Of a stretch of 64,000 nt of DNA, positions 32,851 through 43,800 are shown one piece after another; position 1 is the first letter of the stretch; each line of letters starts with the position of its first letter. The notes below the pieces were generated by a model. That model had not been told where the DNA came from, did not search any database, and saw nothing but the letters and a program-made list of their open reading frames with translations. The translations under genes and the position numbers were made by a program. Origin of the DNA: Stenopsyche tienmushanensis (taxonomy: Eukaryota; Arthropoda; Insecta; Trichoptera; Stenopsychidae); assembly GCA_008973525.1 (NCBI GenBank), contig WACJ01000057.1, positions 496,001 through 560,000 on the forward strand. Reading direction: 5' to 3'.

Positions 32851-33889
32851 GGTCCATTTGTATGGCGAACAATGTTCAGTGGCTTTGTGGAGGCAGGTTA
32901 CTTGGTCTGCTGCTTTGAATATCTCTTTGTGTTGACAGATATTGAAACGGCAGATAGCTCCAGGAGTTGGACAGTTAACTTGACGAAGGTTCTCAGATGA
33001 ACCAACAGTTATGAAGACGTCACGAGGCGGTTAAATTTAATTGTACAGTTTTAACTGTGAACTTGACACTATTGTGCGCTATCAGCTAGCTGTCAGCTGA
33101 TTGTCTCCGCAGACGTTGATACGAAGGCGATAATTAAGGAGATTGTCAAATGGATGTTTCGCAACTACGACTGAAATCAAATGTTGCCGGATGGCTGCTG
33201 TCAAAGCCGGCTGTCAAAATAATTCGCAGAATGTCCCATTGGATGCGCTTTTGAGGATTACTCGCGAGACGTAACTGTGATCGGCCAATTTACCTTTTAT
33301 TACAAGATGTCCGGTCACGAATTTATTATCGAAATTTCACTGGAGAGCTTAATGCGTTTTATTCCATTTTTATCCGACCGGTCTTGGTTCGTTTAAAGCG
33401 ACTGCTGTTAATATTTCATCCGACGTTAACACTTGACGCACGAAAATGAAATACCTCTTCGAATCGACTCTTCGGCTCCTCCGCTCTTGTCTTCGACTTC
33501 TGGAAGAAAAGAGATAGTGGGGTGGTTTCATTTTGGATGATATTTGAGCATTATCTCTTGCATATTGAATATACAATAATTGTTTTCCTTAAAAGGAACG
33601 CTGCTCGGATTATAACACTAAAAGTCGAATTGATATGCCACGTGCCAAAGAATACAATCAACCTGTTTATTAAAGGTAGTCCGATAAAATTCAAATTCAG
33701 ACTATTAACCAGCTCCATTATATAATTATTATAACATATTTTAATTGAATAAAATAGAAGATATGTGAATTTCGCTATTGTAATTTGAGCTTCAGGTAGA
33801 TTTGCCACTATCCAGAATATTTGAGCTCACAATAACCGAAAAGTAATCAAATATATTACATTTTTAGGTGCAGTAACGCAAATTGGTCT
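32851..33889. other. No gene seen
   Basis: AT-rich; frames of 67-85 codons around 33370-33808 have no recognised motif. Confidence 0.45.
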
Positions 33890-34507
33890 GAACGAGACGA
33901 AAAGTGAAACACCAAGCGTCAGTTGATCGAAAAGAGAGGGAGAATCGTTTGTAGTATCACCATCTATGAATAATTACGCGTTGCGCAACAGAGAATGCTA
34001 CTTCTTGCCATCTTTCTTCAGTGACGAGATTAATAAGCTTTCTATCCAATTTAATAAATGTATTTCTAATGCAGAGAACAACGTAGAAAAAATATGAAAT
34101 TCTATTTGTATTTATATATATCTCTGATATATAAAAATCAATGTTTGTTTGTTCGTATTTAATGCGCTGCCATACCGTTCATTTGATTGCAATAAAACTT
34201 TATCAATTTATTGTTTACATATGCGGGAATAACATAGGTATAGTAAAAATATTGTTTGTGTATGCAATTTGTTGTGAGAGACGTTTAGCGCATGCACCAT
34301 ATTGGTCTGGTGAAATGAAACTTAAGCCGTGGAACTTGGAAAGCAATAAACAACGTGATGCTTAAGCTTACTTAGATGAAATATAAGCTTACGTTTCTTT
34401 TCAAATAATTACAAAGCGCGTGTGGCATTGCAACGCAAGCCGGGTATTTGCTGGTCACTAATAAATTCGTACAGCAAAATTCCGGGTCATATTTGAATCA
34501 CCTTCGT
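33890..34507 (+). mobile_element. Mariner-type MITE split by a Helitron-like insert (copy 2)
   Basis: The left arm (33970-34120) matches the 41090-41401 MITE on the opposite strand ('gaataattacgcgttgcgca', 'aataaatgtatttctaatg'). The right arm (34455-34507) carries the terminal repeat 'aaaattccgggtcatatttg' ending 'caccttcgta'. The Helitron-like core lies between. The arrangement and orientation are the same as in 1913-2440. Confidence 0.7.
34121..34454 (+). mobile_element. Helitron-like non-autonomous element (best copy)
   Basis: Starts TCTCTGATATATAAAAATCA, continues TTTGTTCGTATTTAATGCGC, and ends GCCGGGTATTTGCTGG, i.e. 5'-TC with a 3'-CTRR end. Its middle holds 'catgcaccatattggtctgg' and 'tgaaatgaaacttaagccg', shared with the minus-strand copies at 1967 and 36358. 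It has no coding sequence. Confidence 0.65.
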
Positions 34508-36060
34508 ATGAAGATATTCATTAACTGGCGATTATTTGACGGATATCTGATTTAATTGACGACGCCAGCAGAACACGTCACTCAATAAGTTCGTAGGATT
34601 TTTTTCAATTTACACTTTTCCTTCTTCATTTATGGTCGTTTTCTCACAATTTAAACGTATCCATAACGACATATAATATTTTCTATTTTTTTTCATGGTA
34701 ATCGATTAATTAAATACGAAAATATGGAGATCAAAAGCTTACCTGCTGACATTTGCGTATTTGGTCACTTTGGGTGGCTTTTGCCAGTTGCTGTCCTCTC
34801 AGATGACTGCCAATTTAGCTCTGAATTGTAGTCATGGATCTATGTTTCATATCATTGTCACATGTTGCAATAAAAACATAATTTTATTTCATTTAAACAG
34901 CTCCAAGCAGCGCTCTGAATTATGGACGCGTTGTAGCCTTTGATTGAGTGTGAGCAAACGTGGTACCCATTTCGAACAAAACTTTCTTATTGAGTTGCCC
35001 AATAGCGAATATTTTTAAGCGAATAATAAAGAGTATATTAATATTTTTCGATTCCCGATATTGTGATGCATTTAATAGCGTTGTCTGTGCATTATCGAAT
35101 AGTTCGACCACAATAACAGTGCTCCAAACAAGTTTTAAATAATGCTCTTAGTGAGTTATTAAAATTTTAGCGTCTTATCTCCTTCTGGTGCCAGTTAATC
35201 TTCCGTCTCTGTTGTTGTTGTTAAAGTTGAGGCTTTAATCTGTAACGTTGCCGTAATGAAATATATGGATTATATCGAACGTGTATCGAGGCACTCCGAC
35301 GCTACTCCGGGGCGATTGTATCGAATTTATTCAAAATTTGGCTCGGAATTATGCACGGACGCGGTATAAAGTCGACTTCTTTACAATGTCGTATGAATAT
35401 TTAAATTCAAAGTTCAGCCGGAGGCTTTCGTGGATAGATTCGACCTCGGTCGTTACGTATTCAGGGCGAGCCTTATCAAATGTTATGTTTTAATTAATTC
35501 GGATTATTTTAAATTCACTTAAGGACTTTGCGATAACTGCGAGGGAATAACGCCAAGGTATGAAGGATAACTTTTCTCATAAAACTACGATTAGGCCAAA
35601 GTTTAAGTTTACTAAAATTTAGGAATCATATTACAGGCTGGATATATGTTTAAAAGTTTTTCCAATCATGTATCAAATTTAACTTTTAATATCGTAGTCG
35701 CTGAAGTTGCTGGATGAAATTGGGGTAATTATAATTTTTGTGATATTAAAATTAATATTGTCAAACTACCAAGGTTTCATTAGCGAAATTGTTTGCGTTT
35801 ATTAATTTTTACATAGGAATTGATTGAATGCAAGATGATCTCAATTATTGCTGAAAATACCATTAATCCTTAGATGAGTATGCACGCACATGATCCGGAC
35901 AGCGTTCCATAGCGCTTTATTTATTCAAATTATGATGTCAAACATTTCATTTATGATCTGTTTTGTCATGTTTCAATATCAATGACGTTTGCAAACCCAA
36001 TTATTTTACATGTAAATATTAATGCATTTAGTTTCAATTGCATACGATTGCCTCTTGTAA
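34508..36060. other. No gene seen
   Basis: 34508-34610 ('gatatctgatttaa.tgacgac', 'aacacgtcactcaataagttc') is shared with 41470-41530, so the repeat outside the MITE end extends about 100 bp. Otherwise nothing recognised. Confidence 0.45.
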
Positions 36061-36063
36061 ACT

Positions 36064-36306
36064 GATCGGCAAGGCTTTGAAGATATTGCAGAATTGAGAG
36101 CTGAAGAAGTTTTAAACGAAGAACAAATTCCAGAAGTTATTTGAGAGCACGTTGTATCTACGTTAGTTCAAAGTAGCAATTTTGAAGGAGTGGTTTCACT
36201 AACTGCAAGTTCAACAGTAGAAGGTCTTCAACTGGCTAATAAACTTGGAAATCATTCGCTAACAAATTGCCACAATGTTGAAAGTGATATAGAACTCTGT
36301 CTATGA
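36064..36306 (+). pseudogene. Decayed coding-like segment, unrecognised
   Basis: One frame stays open for 81 codons except for a single TGA: 'DRQGFEDIAELRAEEVLNEE', 'QIPEVI', stop, 'EHVVSTLVQSSNFEGVVSL' and 'LGNHSLTNCHNVESDIELCL'. The acidic 'GFEDI.E...EE' region vaguely resembles the C-terminal tail of Tigger/pogo transposases, but I cannot confirm that. Amino-acid composition looks protein-like and contrasts with the AT-rich neighbours. It may be the remnant of a transposase or a retrogene. Confidence 0.35.
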
Positions 36307-36357
36307 TTCTAAATTTCAAATAATATAAATATATATCAAATATAGGAACCAATCTTC

Positions 36358-36625
36358 CGTTTATAACATTAGAAACGCATCACGTAGTTTATTGCGTTCC
36401 AAGTTCCACGGCTTAAGTTTCATTTCACCAGACCAATATGGTGCATGCGCTAAACGTCTCGCACAACAAATTTCATACACAAACAATATTTTTACTATGC
36501 CTATGTTATTTTCGCAAGTGTAAACAATAAGTTGACAAAGATTTATCACAATCGGATAAACGGTATGGCAGCGTATTAAATACGAACAAACAAATATTGA
36601 TTTTTATATTTTAATTAATATAAAT
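36358..36625 (-). mobile_element. Helitron-like element, 3'-truncated
   Basis: The minus strand shares the 5' block ('gtttgttcgtatttaatacg', 'ataccgtttatccgattgtg') and the middle ('catgcaccatattggtctgg') with the copy at 34121, but lacks the CCGGGTA...CTRR end. Confidence 0.6.
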
Positions 36626-37442
36626 TCAAATACAAGCTTACAGATATTATCATATTACAAGTTCGGACGTATCAACTGAAGCGTATAAGCACTAAAATAT
36701 AAATTAATGCATGCACAATAATTATTTCCATTCAGTGATCCTCAAACACAGTAAACAAACTAGTCACAGGGTTCGGAAATAAGGGTTTTAAAGACGTTGA
36801 AGACTTTAATTTAAAAAACAGCAATAATATTTGTGTAATTATTCTTACTAAGCTGATTATTTCTCATTTTATTGTTTTGACATTGTAAGCAAAAAAAAGA
36901 CGACAGTCTACTGCAATGATGTTGTTGATATTTATATCAATATTTGAGATCTGGAAATAAATATTATATAAATGTCTGATGAATACAAGACTGAAACTAT
37001 GTTGTAGCTGCTTATAATACATGTTATTGGTACTGTACGCCCAAATATCGCCGCGATTGAGACGCGGTCCATAGACGATGGTCCCAACCAACGAGTCGGC
37101 TATAATGAACGACGGAACACATTTAGGGTTTCATTTGGTCAATGAAATGTCGAACAATCAGCAGAATGTATTTATTCAATTATCACACGGCTGGAGAACT
37201 AGTGGCATACATCCATTATAAAAATGAAAAATACCTAGAAAATGAGGATTTATTTCCACGATATCGTACTCAATACTTCAACGCTTTGAAGTTGCAATAA
37301 TTCAATCAAATTGCCACACAAAAAATTTAACCATGTCTATTAAATCCCTAGCCATGTTACATCGAAAGTAGATAGCGTTTATTTAATAGTGATTAACTTA
37401 AACTCCTTGTCGACAGCTTTGTAGATTTTAATTTAATATCGG
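36626..37442. other. No gene seen
   Basis: 36980-37030 ('gttgtagctgcttataatac') recurs at 63270-63300, a short unclassified repeat. Confidence 0.4.
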
Positions 37443-37950
37443 TGTAAAGTTGAAGCGGGGGCGCTCTCGGAGGTAGAGTTCCCGGGTGGCTTCCCGCCCT
37501 CCAGGTGTTCGTCAGGATGGCCGCGCTAGCGCACGGGTCCGTTTTACTATCGGGCCGTGTTGTTGCTGGACGAATGGATGGGAATAGACAGGCGTCGAAT
37601 AGAAAGAGTCTTTTCTCTCTTAATAACTATTTATTCCTTACGAGAGAAAGAGAGAGATCTGGCTGCAGGAAGGACGATCTCCCGCAGCCAAGGCCAACCG
37701 ACGACTCTCCCGGCTCCCGTCTCCTGCGCGTCACTAGCCAACCGGCAACGGTGCACGCGCAAGAAGCGATCTGTCGGTATGCAGGCGCAATGTCTCCGCA
37801 GGGCCACAAGAGATGGCGTTGTTAAAATAACACATTGCATCTGAAGAGAGAGAGAGAGAATATGTCGCTGTTAATTTGGCGAATTAAATCTGCTCAGATT
37901 AACAGCGCGGGATGGTAAATCACCCACGCTATATCGAAAATAACATTGAA
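37443..37950 (-). repeat. LTR-like copy, possibly solo LTR
   Basis: The minus strand matches 12590-13680 (GCAATGTGTTATTTTAACAA, 'gcctt-ggctgcggga', 'gcagccagatctct', AATAAATAGTTATT with a poly-A signal, and the end 'gggcgggaagccacccggga'). GC content is well above its surroundings. No primer site or internal region is attached and no target duplication was found, so 'solo LTR' is inference. Overlapping frames of 60-106 codons on both strands are by-products of the GC-rich sequence. Confidence 0.5.
37844..37859. repeat. (GA)n microsatellite
   Basis: A short run of GA dinucleotides inside the LTR-like copy. Confidence 0.9.
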
Positions 37951-38944
37951 AGCTTGATGAACTTAAACTTTACCTAATTATACTGTATAAACACTGACTG
38001 AAACAAAAATTAACTTCGTAGAAATGGGTGCAAAATTTTGGTCCAAAGACCATTTCAATCAGATGGATATGGAGGCTTCAAATATCCAATGTATTTAAAT
38101 TTAGCGTTATCTCAACCAAATAGGAAAGGGATGCGCGGTGGTACGGAAATTCAACATCGATTTGTGCATTAGGGATTTGCTGTGTAATTAGGAATTAACA
38201 AGTAATATGAAGTAGGTGTATCGGTGAGTGCAGTTCCTCCGGGAGAAAGTGCATTAAGATAATCCGGAGACGTTTCGGTAACTGGTCCCGGGGCGCCGGC
38301 ATTAAGTTTATCCGATCCATCCCAGCATCCGGCTTCTGTCTGCTGTTCGCCGCAGATGCAGCTCGATATGCAGTTTTCGTATTCAATTTGATTATGGCTA
38401 TTTTGCTTGGCTTATTAAAGCTAAATATTGTCTTAATCCATAAGTTGGAAATGCAGACGGTTTGCTCCTCGTATTTCGTATCCAGTTGCGCCTCCAAGTC
38501 ATTGACCAACGTGACCGGGATGAATAAACACTACTGAACTATTATTTCATCTTTCAGATGATACTCTGTATAAATATACATTTGAAACTACAGTAAAAAT
38601 GTAAATATACGCTATGGAATAGTGTTTGAAGAATGAAACAACAATGGTAAAAGCAAATACCTGGATGCAGTTCTTAATGCTGTTTTAAGAGATTCGAGAG
38701 ATATGTGAATATTATTTTTTCCTTGAATAATAATGTAATATACTTCTACTGTTTAAAAAGCTTAGAAAATTCAAAAGCAGCATAAGCTATGGGTTATATA
38801 TTAATTTAATATAATTCTTATAAATTAATAGATTATGTCGTAATAGGACAGGAATTGATACAGTTAGTTCTTGTATTGTAAATATAGTTATTCCAGGTCA
38901 CTAATTTGCAACAATTATTAAGATACTAGTAATTGTTAAGTTGC
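37951..38944. other. No gene recognised
   Basis: 38200-38510 is less AT-rich and holds a 104-codon minus-strand frame ('MVNDLEAQLDTKYEEQ...') without known motif. Confidence 0.4.
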
Positions 38945-39215
38945 TATATTCATATGTCCATTATTTATCGTCCACACAAATCCACTTTTCTCTCGAGACC
39001 GCGCAGCGCGAGTCAAACTTGTATGTCAATAAATGAACCTTAACACTGTTGATAGCACACAATATTCAATCATTTCTTCGCGTAAATATAAACAATACAT
39101 ATGTATGTCTTCGACAGTGTTATTTTTATTTATATACAAGCTTCATACACAATGCGACGGTCCTGACAGATAAGTGGATTTGTACGGATGATAAGTGGCG
39201 GACATGCAAATATAG
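38945..39215. repeat. LTR-like repeat in inverted duplicate
   Basis: 38945-39090 reads 'tgtccattatttatcgtcc', 'acacaaatccacttttctc', 'cttgtatgtcaataaatgaa'. 39120-39215 carries the inverted counterpart ('aagcttcatacacaatgcg', 'ctgacagataagtggatttg', 'gataagtggcggacatgc'). The two arms could form a large hairpin. Single copies exist at 14462, 24470 and 45255, and a minus-strand arm at 61488. Confidence 0.55.
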
Positions 39216-41089
39216 CATCTAAGTTTATAATTATTTAAATTTAGCTCACTTAATTAAACGCGGACCTCTCAGACAAAACCAATGGCTTACTCCTTTTTTT
39301 CCGAAAATATTTGATTTGTAACACCCCCCCCCCCCGCTCATGGTTGCTCCATATATCATATAGCTCTTTAAAAATCAAATGCATCGACCGCAGCTCTTCG
39401 ACGTAAGCCTGATGGTCCAACACGTGGAGCGCCATTATGAAGCCGCATCACAGACATTTTTAAAATTATTTTATTACCATTTTATGAAATAAAATTCTGT
39501 ATCAACAAATAATTATAATTATAGAAATTGGATCGAAAATATTTTAGCAGAATTTAGTATGAATTTAAATACCATAAGCTCTTTTTCAGAAAAAAAAATC
39601 AGAAAAAAGCTATTTTATCCTAGTTTTTCATTCAATTTTTGTAATTAAATTATTATGGCAAATATTCGTGAACATTTTTCAAAGTCATGTCGGATGTCTT
39701 TTTAAAACTGTTGTTGAATATTGTTCTTCTTATTGAAAATCTCAACGTAAGGATGTGGCGAAACCCTTTGAAGCGCACAATATTTCATTACGTTTTTACG
39801 TGGCAATATCGTCCCAAGTTCCGAACTATAATATAATACATTATGTCGGCAATAAGAGTTTAGTTTAGGAGCCTTAAAGAGAGGCTGACATAACACTAAC
39901 CCTCATCTTTTATTGCTTCTGTAAATAATATAAGATGGTCTCAAGCATACGAGATATCTGAAAATACTCGACAACTCGAAATAGTTAAGATTTCACAGTC
40001 GGGCTACTTATTTTCAGCGTTTTGAATTTGAACAAAAGCCCTGGAAGTTTATTGAAGTACCATGAGGGCTGTTAAAACTTGTTTATATTTAAAGTTTTAA
40101 CTGCTGATAATACACACAGAGTGCCAGTGCTCCTCAAAATGCGATTTTTGATGCATTTTTTTAGCCAAACGTATTTATTGAATTGGTCCATACAATGTGT
40201 ATTTAATGGTGCGTATCAATCTCGAAGATGAATGGGAGCGCTATATAAATCTTGAAGATTTCATTTTCAGATTATTTCCTTTATTTCTTCAAGATGTGAT
40301 TGATCGACGATCTTACAAAGCCAGAAAATGCAATTTGTGCTGCAGCCACTTATCTTTCGATTCGTCTGCAAAAATTTTCATTCCAATTGCATTGCTCTCC
40401 GCAAATTGCCGAAAACCGCACCGTAATACTTTGTGCTTTTGACGGATAGTTTGAAAAGCCCTGCCATAAAATCCTCCACAGATTTCTAGCACCGTAAATC
40501 TTTATCCGAATCTCTTAGAGGAATAGAGCCGGTAATAACTTGAAGACCGAAAAGCAATGTAACTACCATAACTTCGAAGGAAATTAGTTGCACTTAAACA
40601 GGAGCTGCACGGGAAGTGCATTATGCTAGATAGTACACCGCTAAAGAATTAATCTCAGAAATTACTCGAATACTGGAAAAACGGTAAATTTTACAAAAAG
40701 GAAGAAATATGGAGTGCACAAAGGAATCTCTAAATACCAATCGTCTATGGGGCGCCATCCAAATGTTGTACAGCAATATTGTCGATATAAATCAATTGCT
40801 TGTTTGGTGGTCTTTTTATATATAAACAAAGTATCCTTTGTCCCAATCTGGGATCCTGGTATCTATTAAAGTGTCCTCGATAAATAATTCTGGAATTATT
40901 ATAGCAAAACTACTTAAAAGAGAGCGTTTAATGGTACAGCTTTGTTCTTGAAGAACAAAAGCAGTCATACATTATATACGCAGGTCCATTTCCATCGACG
41001 ACTAGTTCTAATAACAAGAAAAACGACACTTTTAAATTTACTGTCAAAATACAAATTTTTTGCAGTCATTAATGCTTTCAATGACGCAA
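39216..41089. other. No gene seen
   Basis: Holds a 12-base poly-C run (39324-39335). Frames of 61-81 codons are unrecognised. Confidence 0.5.
39324..39335. repeat. Poly-C homopolymer run
   Basis: Twelve consecutive C residues, rare in sequence this AT-rich. Confidence 0.9.
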
Positions 41090-41401
41090 CGAAGGGTGAT
41101 TCAAATATGAACCCGGAATTTTTGCGGTAAAAATTTATTCGTATTATATAAAAATACAAACGGTGTCTCTTATTCTTCTACGCAGTTACTTTCATTAGAA
41201 ATACATTTATTCCATCGGACAAGAAGACGAAAAGTAGTATCATCTGTTGCGCAACGCGTAATTATTCCTTTTCTTATAATCGAAGGCGTGAAATCAAATG
41301 AGATTTTGGTGAAAAATAGGTCTAAAGTTAAATAAAAAAAGCTTCACTTCACTAATAAAGTCGTACAGAAAAATTCCGGATCATATTTGAATCACCTTCG
41401 T
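41090..41401 (-). mobile_element. Mariner-type MITE, both ends present
   Basis: Inverted ends: CGAAGGGTGATTCAAATATG at the left and, on the minus strand, CGAAGGTGATTCAAATATGA at the right, both followed inward by '(a)ccggaattttt'. The minus strand preserves a transposase tail, 'VRWNKCISNESNCVEE' and a stop, the R-W-x-K-C-I...Y-V/F-E end typical of mariner proteins, here without the rest of the enzyme. It is therefore a deletion derivative of a mariner element. It is the uninterrupted reference for the composites at 1913 and 33890. Confidence 0.8.
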
Positions 41402-41767
41402 ATAAAGATATTCATTAGCTATTAATCATTGACGATCGAGTTTATTTGATAATATCACGATTATTTGATAGATATCTGATTTAACTGACGACGTTAGCGG
41501 AACACGTCACTCAATAAGTTCGTAGGATTTTTATTTTAATTTACACATTTTCTTCTTTGTTTGGAGTCGTTTCTTTGCAATTACTTCTATTAGATGCACC
41601 AATAATGCCATATAATATTCGCTGTTTATGTTTTTTTCTTTCTGAAGTTCATATTTGAATCGTCCTCGTATAAAATATGTAAAACCACTTTAATATTCCC
41701 AATCGATCATCGTGTATGATTTTATAGATTTGTAATGTAATGATTTGTAAAGTGGTATAGCTGCCAT
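41402..41767. other. No gene; one MITE end near 41645
   Basis: 41646-41675 ('ttcatatttgaatcgtcctcgta') is one more copy of the MITE terminal repeat. The rest was not recognised. Confidence 0.5.
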
Positions 41768-41890
41768 GATCTAATGACTCTCCTGGTGTGGTCTCCGCGG
41801 CTGAATAAGAAAGTCGGATACTATCGCAGCGGCGAAGGCAACGAAATAAAGACTCAAGAAATCGACTAAGATTCCTGAAACGTTACAGAG
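41768..41890 (+). repeat. Dispersed repeat, type unknown (copy 2)
   Basis: 'tctaatgactctcctggtgt', 'ggtctccgcggctgaa', 'ctatcgcagcggcgaaggca' and 'cctgaaacgttac' match 2568-2695 and 50608-50715. Confidence 0.5.
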
Positions 41891-42938
41891 TCTTATAATA
41901 TTATAATCAGTGTTTATCATTTATCAGCATTAATGTAAAATATCATTTTAATTGCATCTGTTGCCAACAATTTGATAGATACGGCTCTGTCTTTCATCCA
42001 TCCATCGTGTCCTCAACAACAATGAACCATTATATTAGAGTAATTTTAGCAAGAAATCGGAATTATTCCAATGAAGCATGCATGCAGGTCATATAAGTTT
42101 GTCTAAATGTCGACAATTGCATTTAAGGATCCGAATAACAATAGCAATTTAATGCCCGGACATTGTGGAAAACATGAACGATTGTCGTGTGTGCAGAAGC
42201 GGGTAATCCGTTGTGCAACATTGTTGCACCGAAGCAGTTGCAAAACCCTCTTTATCTGAGCCGTGCTCCTATTTAGTGCTATCTCCATTCTTGCCAATAA
42301 AAGAGTGTGCGTTTATGTCTCGCTCCCCAAGAACAAAAGATAATTGAAAATTTTCATTTAGCAATAACTCGGCAGCAACAAAGTAGTCCAGCTTCGTTAA
42401 ATTAGATCGGATGCGTGAGGACAATGGACAGGACCGGAGGAATCCCAAGCAGTGTCTGCTGGCTCCGGAGTCGAGACGATATATATCATGGAGTTTTACG
42501 ATCTGCTACCGAATGTGATGTGTCGATTCTTTGCTTCAGACCGTGAGAAGCATTTCAGATATTTTACAAAATTCTTCTTATCATACGTTCGTAAAAAGCG
42601 GTATAAAATAAGAGTTATGGCTCTAAGAGATTGTCCGCGGTAGCAAAGCCATTGGGTCAGATATCAAGGTACAGTCAGCTAACGTTGATATATAGTAGTT
42701 GAAAATATTGTAGCCTAACTATCGTTTTTTAATTACAATTATCACTTTTTAACCCTATGAATGCTAAGCAACGATATATCGTCGATTGTAAAACTAACGC
42801 GGACTACAAACAACGACCGCTATTGGCTCATTAATTATTTGAAAATGCTTGAATATGAATAGTTATATATATATGAATAGTGAAATATGCAGAATAAAGC
42901 GTAGGATTAACTTGTTTTAATCAAATACGCTCTTTTTT
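41891..42938. other. No gene; a TTAA-type end at 42749
   Basis: At 42749-42785 TTAA is followed by CCCTATGAATGC and the perfect palindrome ACGATATATCGT (42771-42782), resembling the ends of the piggyBac-like MITEs in this window. No partner end was located. Confidence 0.4.
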
Positions 42939-43349
42939 TTAAATTTTATTTTTGATTTCATCACTCAAATGTTGTAATAAGCTTGTATAATACTCACCAT
43001 TGATTGCGTTTTCCTCATGATGGAAAAAACCAATGGAAATTATCTCTCGCACATCTTTAAAAATTAGCGCCATGATCTTGCCTATAGATGGAATCCATTG
43101 TTTTGACGGGTGTCTTAGGGCTTTGCTTTTCAGGTTTGGACTTTCCCCGCTCTCGGAGTGTTCATGCAGAGATCTGTTCATGAACGCAGACCATGTTCTG
43201 TGAATATGTTCGGGCATAGTGTTCGATAGCGAGGCGCTTATTCGTCGTATCAACGGTCCGATAAATGGACCGGTTAGACGCATAAACCTTGTGGCTATTT
43301 TGACGTACATGGGGATCACAAAAGTCTCTACTCTCCCTCCAAAGAGCAA
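42939..43349 (-). pseudogene. Fusion frame: module plus mariner core strand
   Basis: This 136-codon frame is open across a junction. Its last ~45 codons are mariner ('SIGKIMALIFKD' and 'AINGEYYTSLLQHLSDEI', normally S-A-G-K-V-M-x-x-V-F-W-D and T-I-N-G-x-Y-Y). The preceding ~90 codons correspond to the module and have no counterpart in mariner transposases. The Trp of F-W-D is replaced by Lys. The methionine at 43349 lies inside the module and is unlikely to be a true start. Confidence 0.7.
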
Positions 43350-43495
43350 TTTAAATAGGTGACTTGTATCAAATGAGGTCGCGAGTAAAACTAGACTTTC
43401 TTTCGCTCATAAAACTTATTAATTTATTTATCTAGTTTAAATTTACCATAAATATTTATACATCTTAGCTATTTTTTAGTTTTAAGCTACAACAT

Positions 43496-43756
43496 CTAAC
43501 TAGTTTCTCCCCCATGCTTAGAGCTCAGGTGGCCACTCAAAGTTGAGAATAAGCGTGTCCTCGAGGACATGGAAATTAACCTTTTGAGGAGGTCAGTCGC
43601 GTATTTGCGATCTATCATGTCTGCTAGCTCGCACATTTTTGACCGACGGTCATCCAATACCATTTTATGTATTTCTGACGCCATTTCTGGCGTAATCATC
43701 TCATTTGGTAGACCACTGCGATGTTTGTCTTGGCAGTTCGTGCGACGTTGGTTCAT
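43496..43756 (-). pseudogene. Mariner transposase N-terminal DNA-binding fragment
   Basis: An 86-codon frame. Residues 1-45 match the N-terminal part of mariner transposases ('DKHRSGLPNEMITPEMASEI', then 'HKMVLDDRRSKMCELADMID'). After that the frame runs into foreign sequence ('RKYATDLLKRL') created by the TTAA-adjacent segment, so the second helix-turn-helix is lost. Confidence 0.8.
43576..43612. repeat. TTAA-type end shared with 60884-60920
   Basis: The 37 bases starting TTAACCTTTTGA and finishing CAGTCGCGTATTTGCGATC differ from 60884-60920 at four positions. It sits inside a mariner frame that it disrupts. TTAA followed by CC(C)TTT and a near-palindromic 'cgcgtatttgcg' suggests a piggyBac-like end. 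Confidence 0.55.
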
Positions 43757-43800
43757 TATAAATCACAATTTCCCGCAAAAAAGGGTTAATTTTGTACTTA

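Larger units (their letters stand above)
42939..43800 (-). mobile_element. Mariner family 2 element with ~300-bp module (copy 3)
   Basis: Minus strand from 43756: 'DKHRSGLPNEMITPEMASEI' and 'HKMVLDDRRSKMCELADMID' (DNA-binding part). Then a frame-disrupting stretch that includes a TTAA end (43576-43612), then the module (43135-43400). Finally the catalytic-core strand 'IPSIGKIMALIFKDVREII' and 'INGEYYTSLLQHLSDEIKNK'. The part holding the second and third catalytic Asp is missing. No clear terminal repeats were found. Confidence 0.75.

Noticed and set aside
37505..37844. Overlapping 60-106-codon frames on both strands
   Set aside because: They lie in the GC-rich LTR-like repeat; similar frames at 12729-13004 reflect shared DNA, not a protein family I can name.
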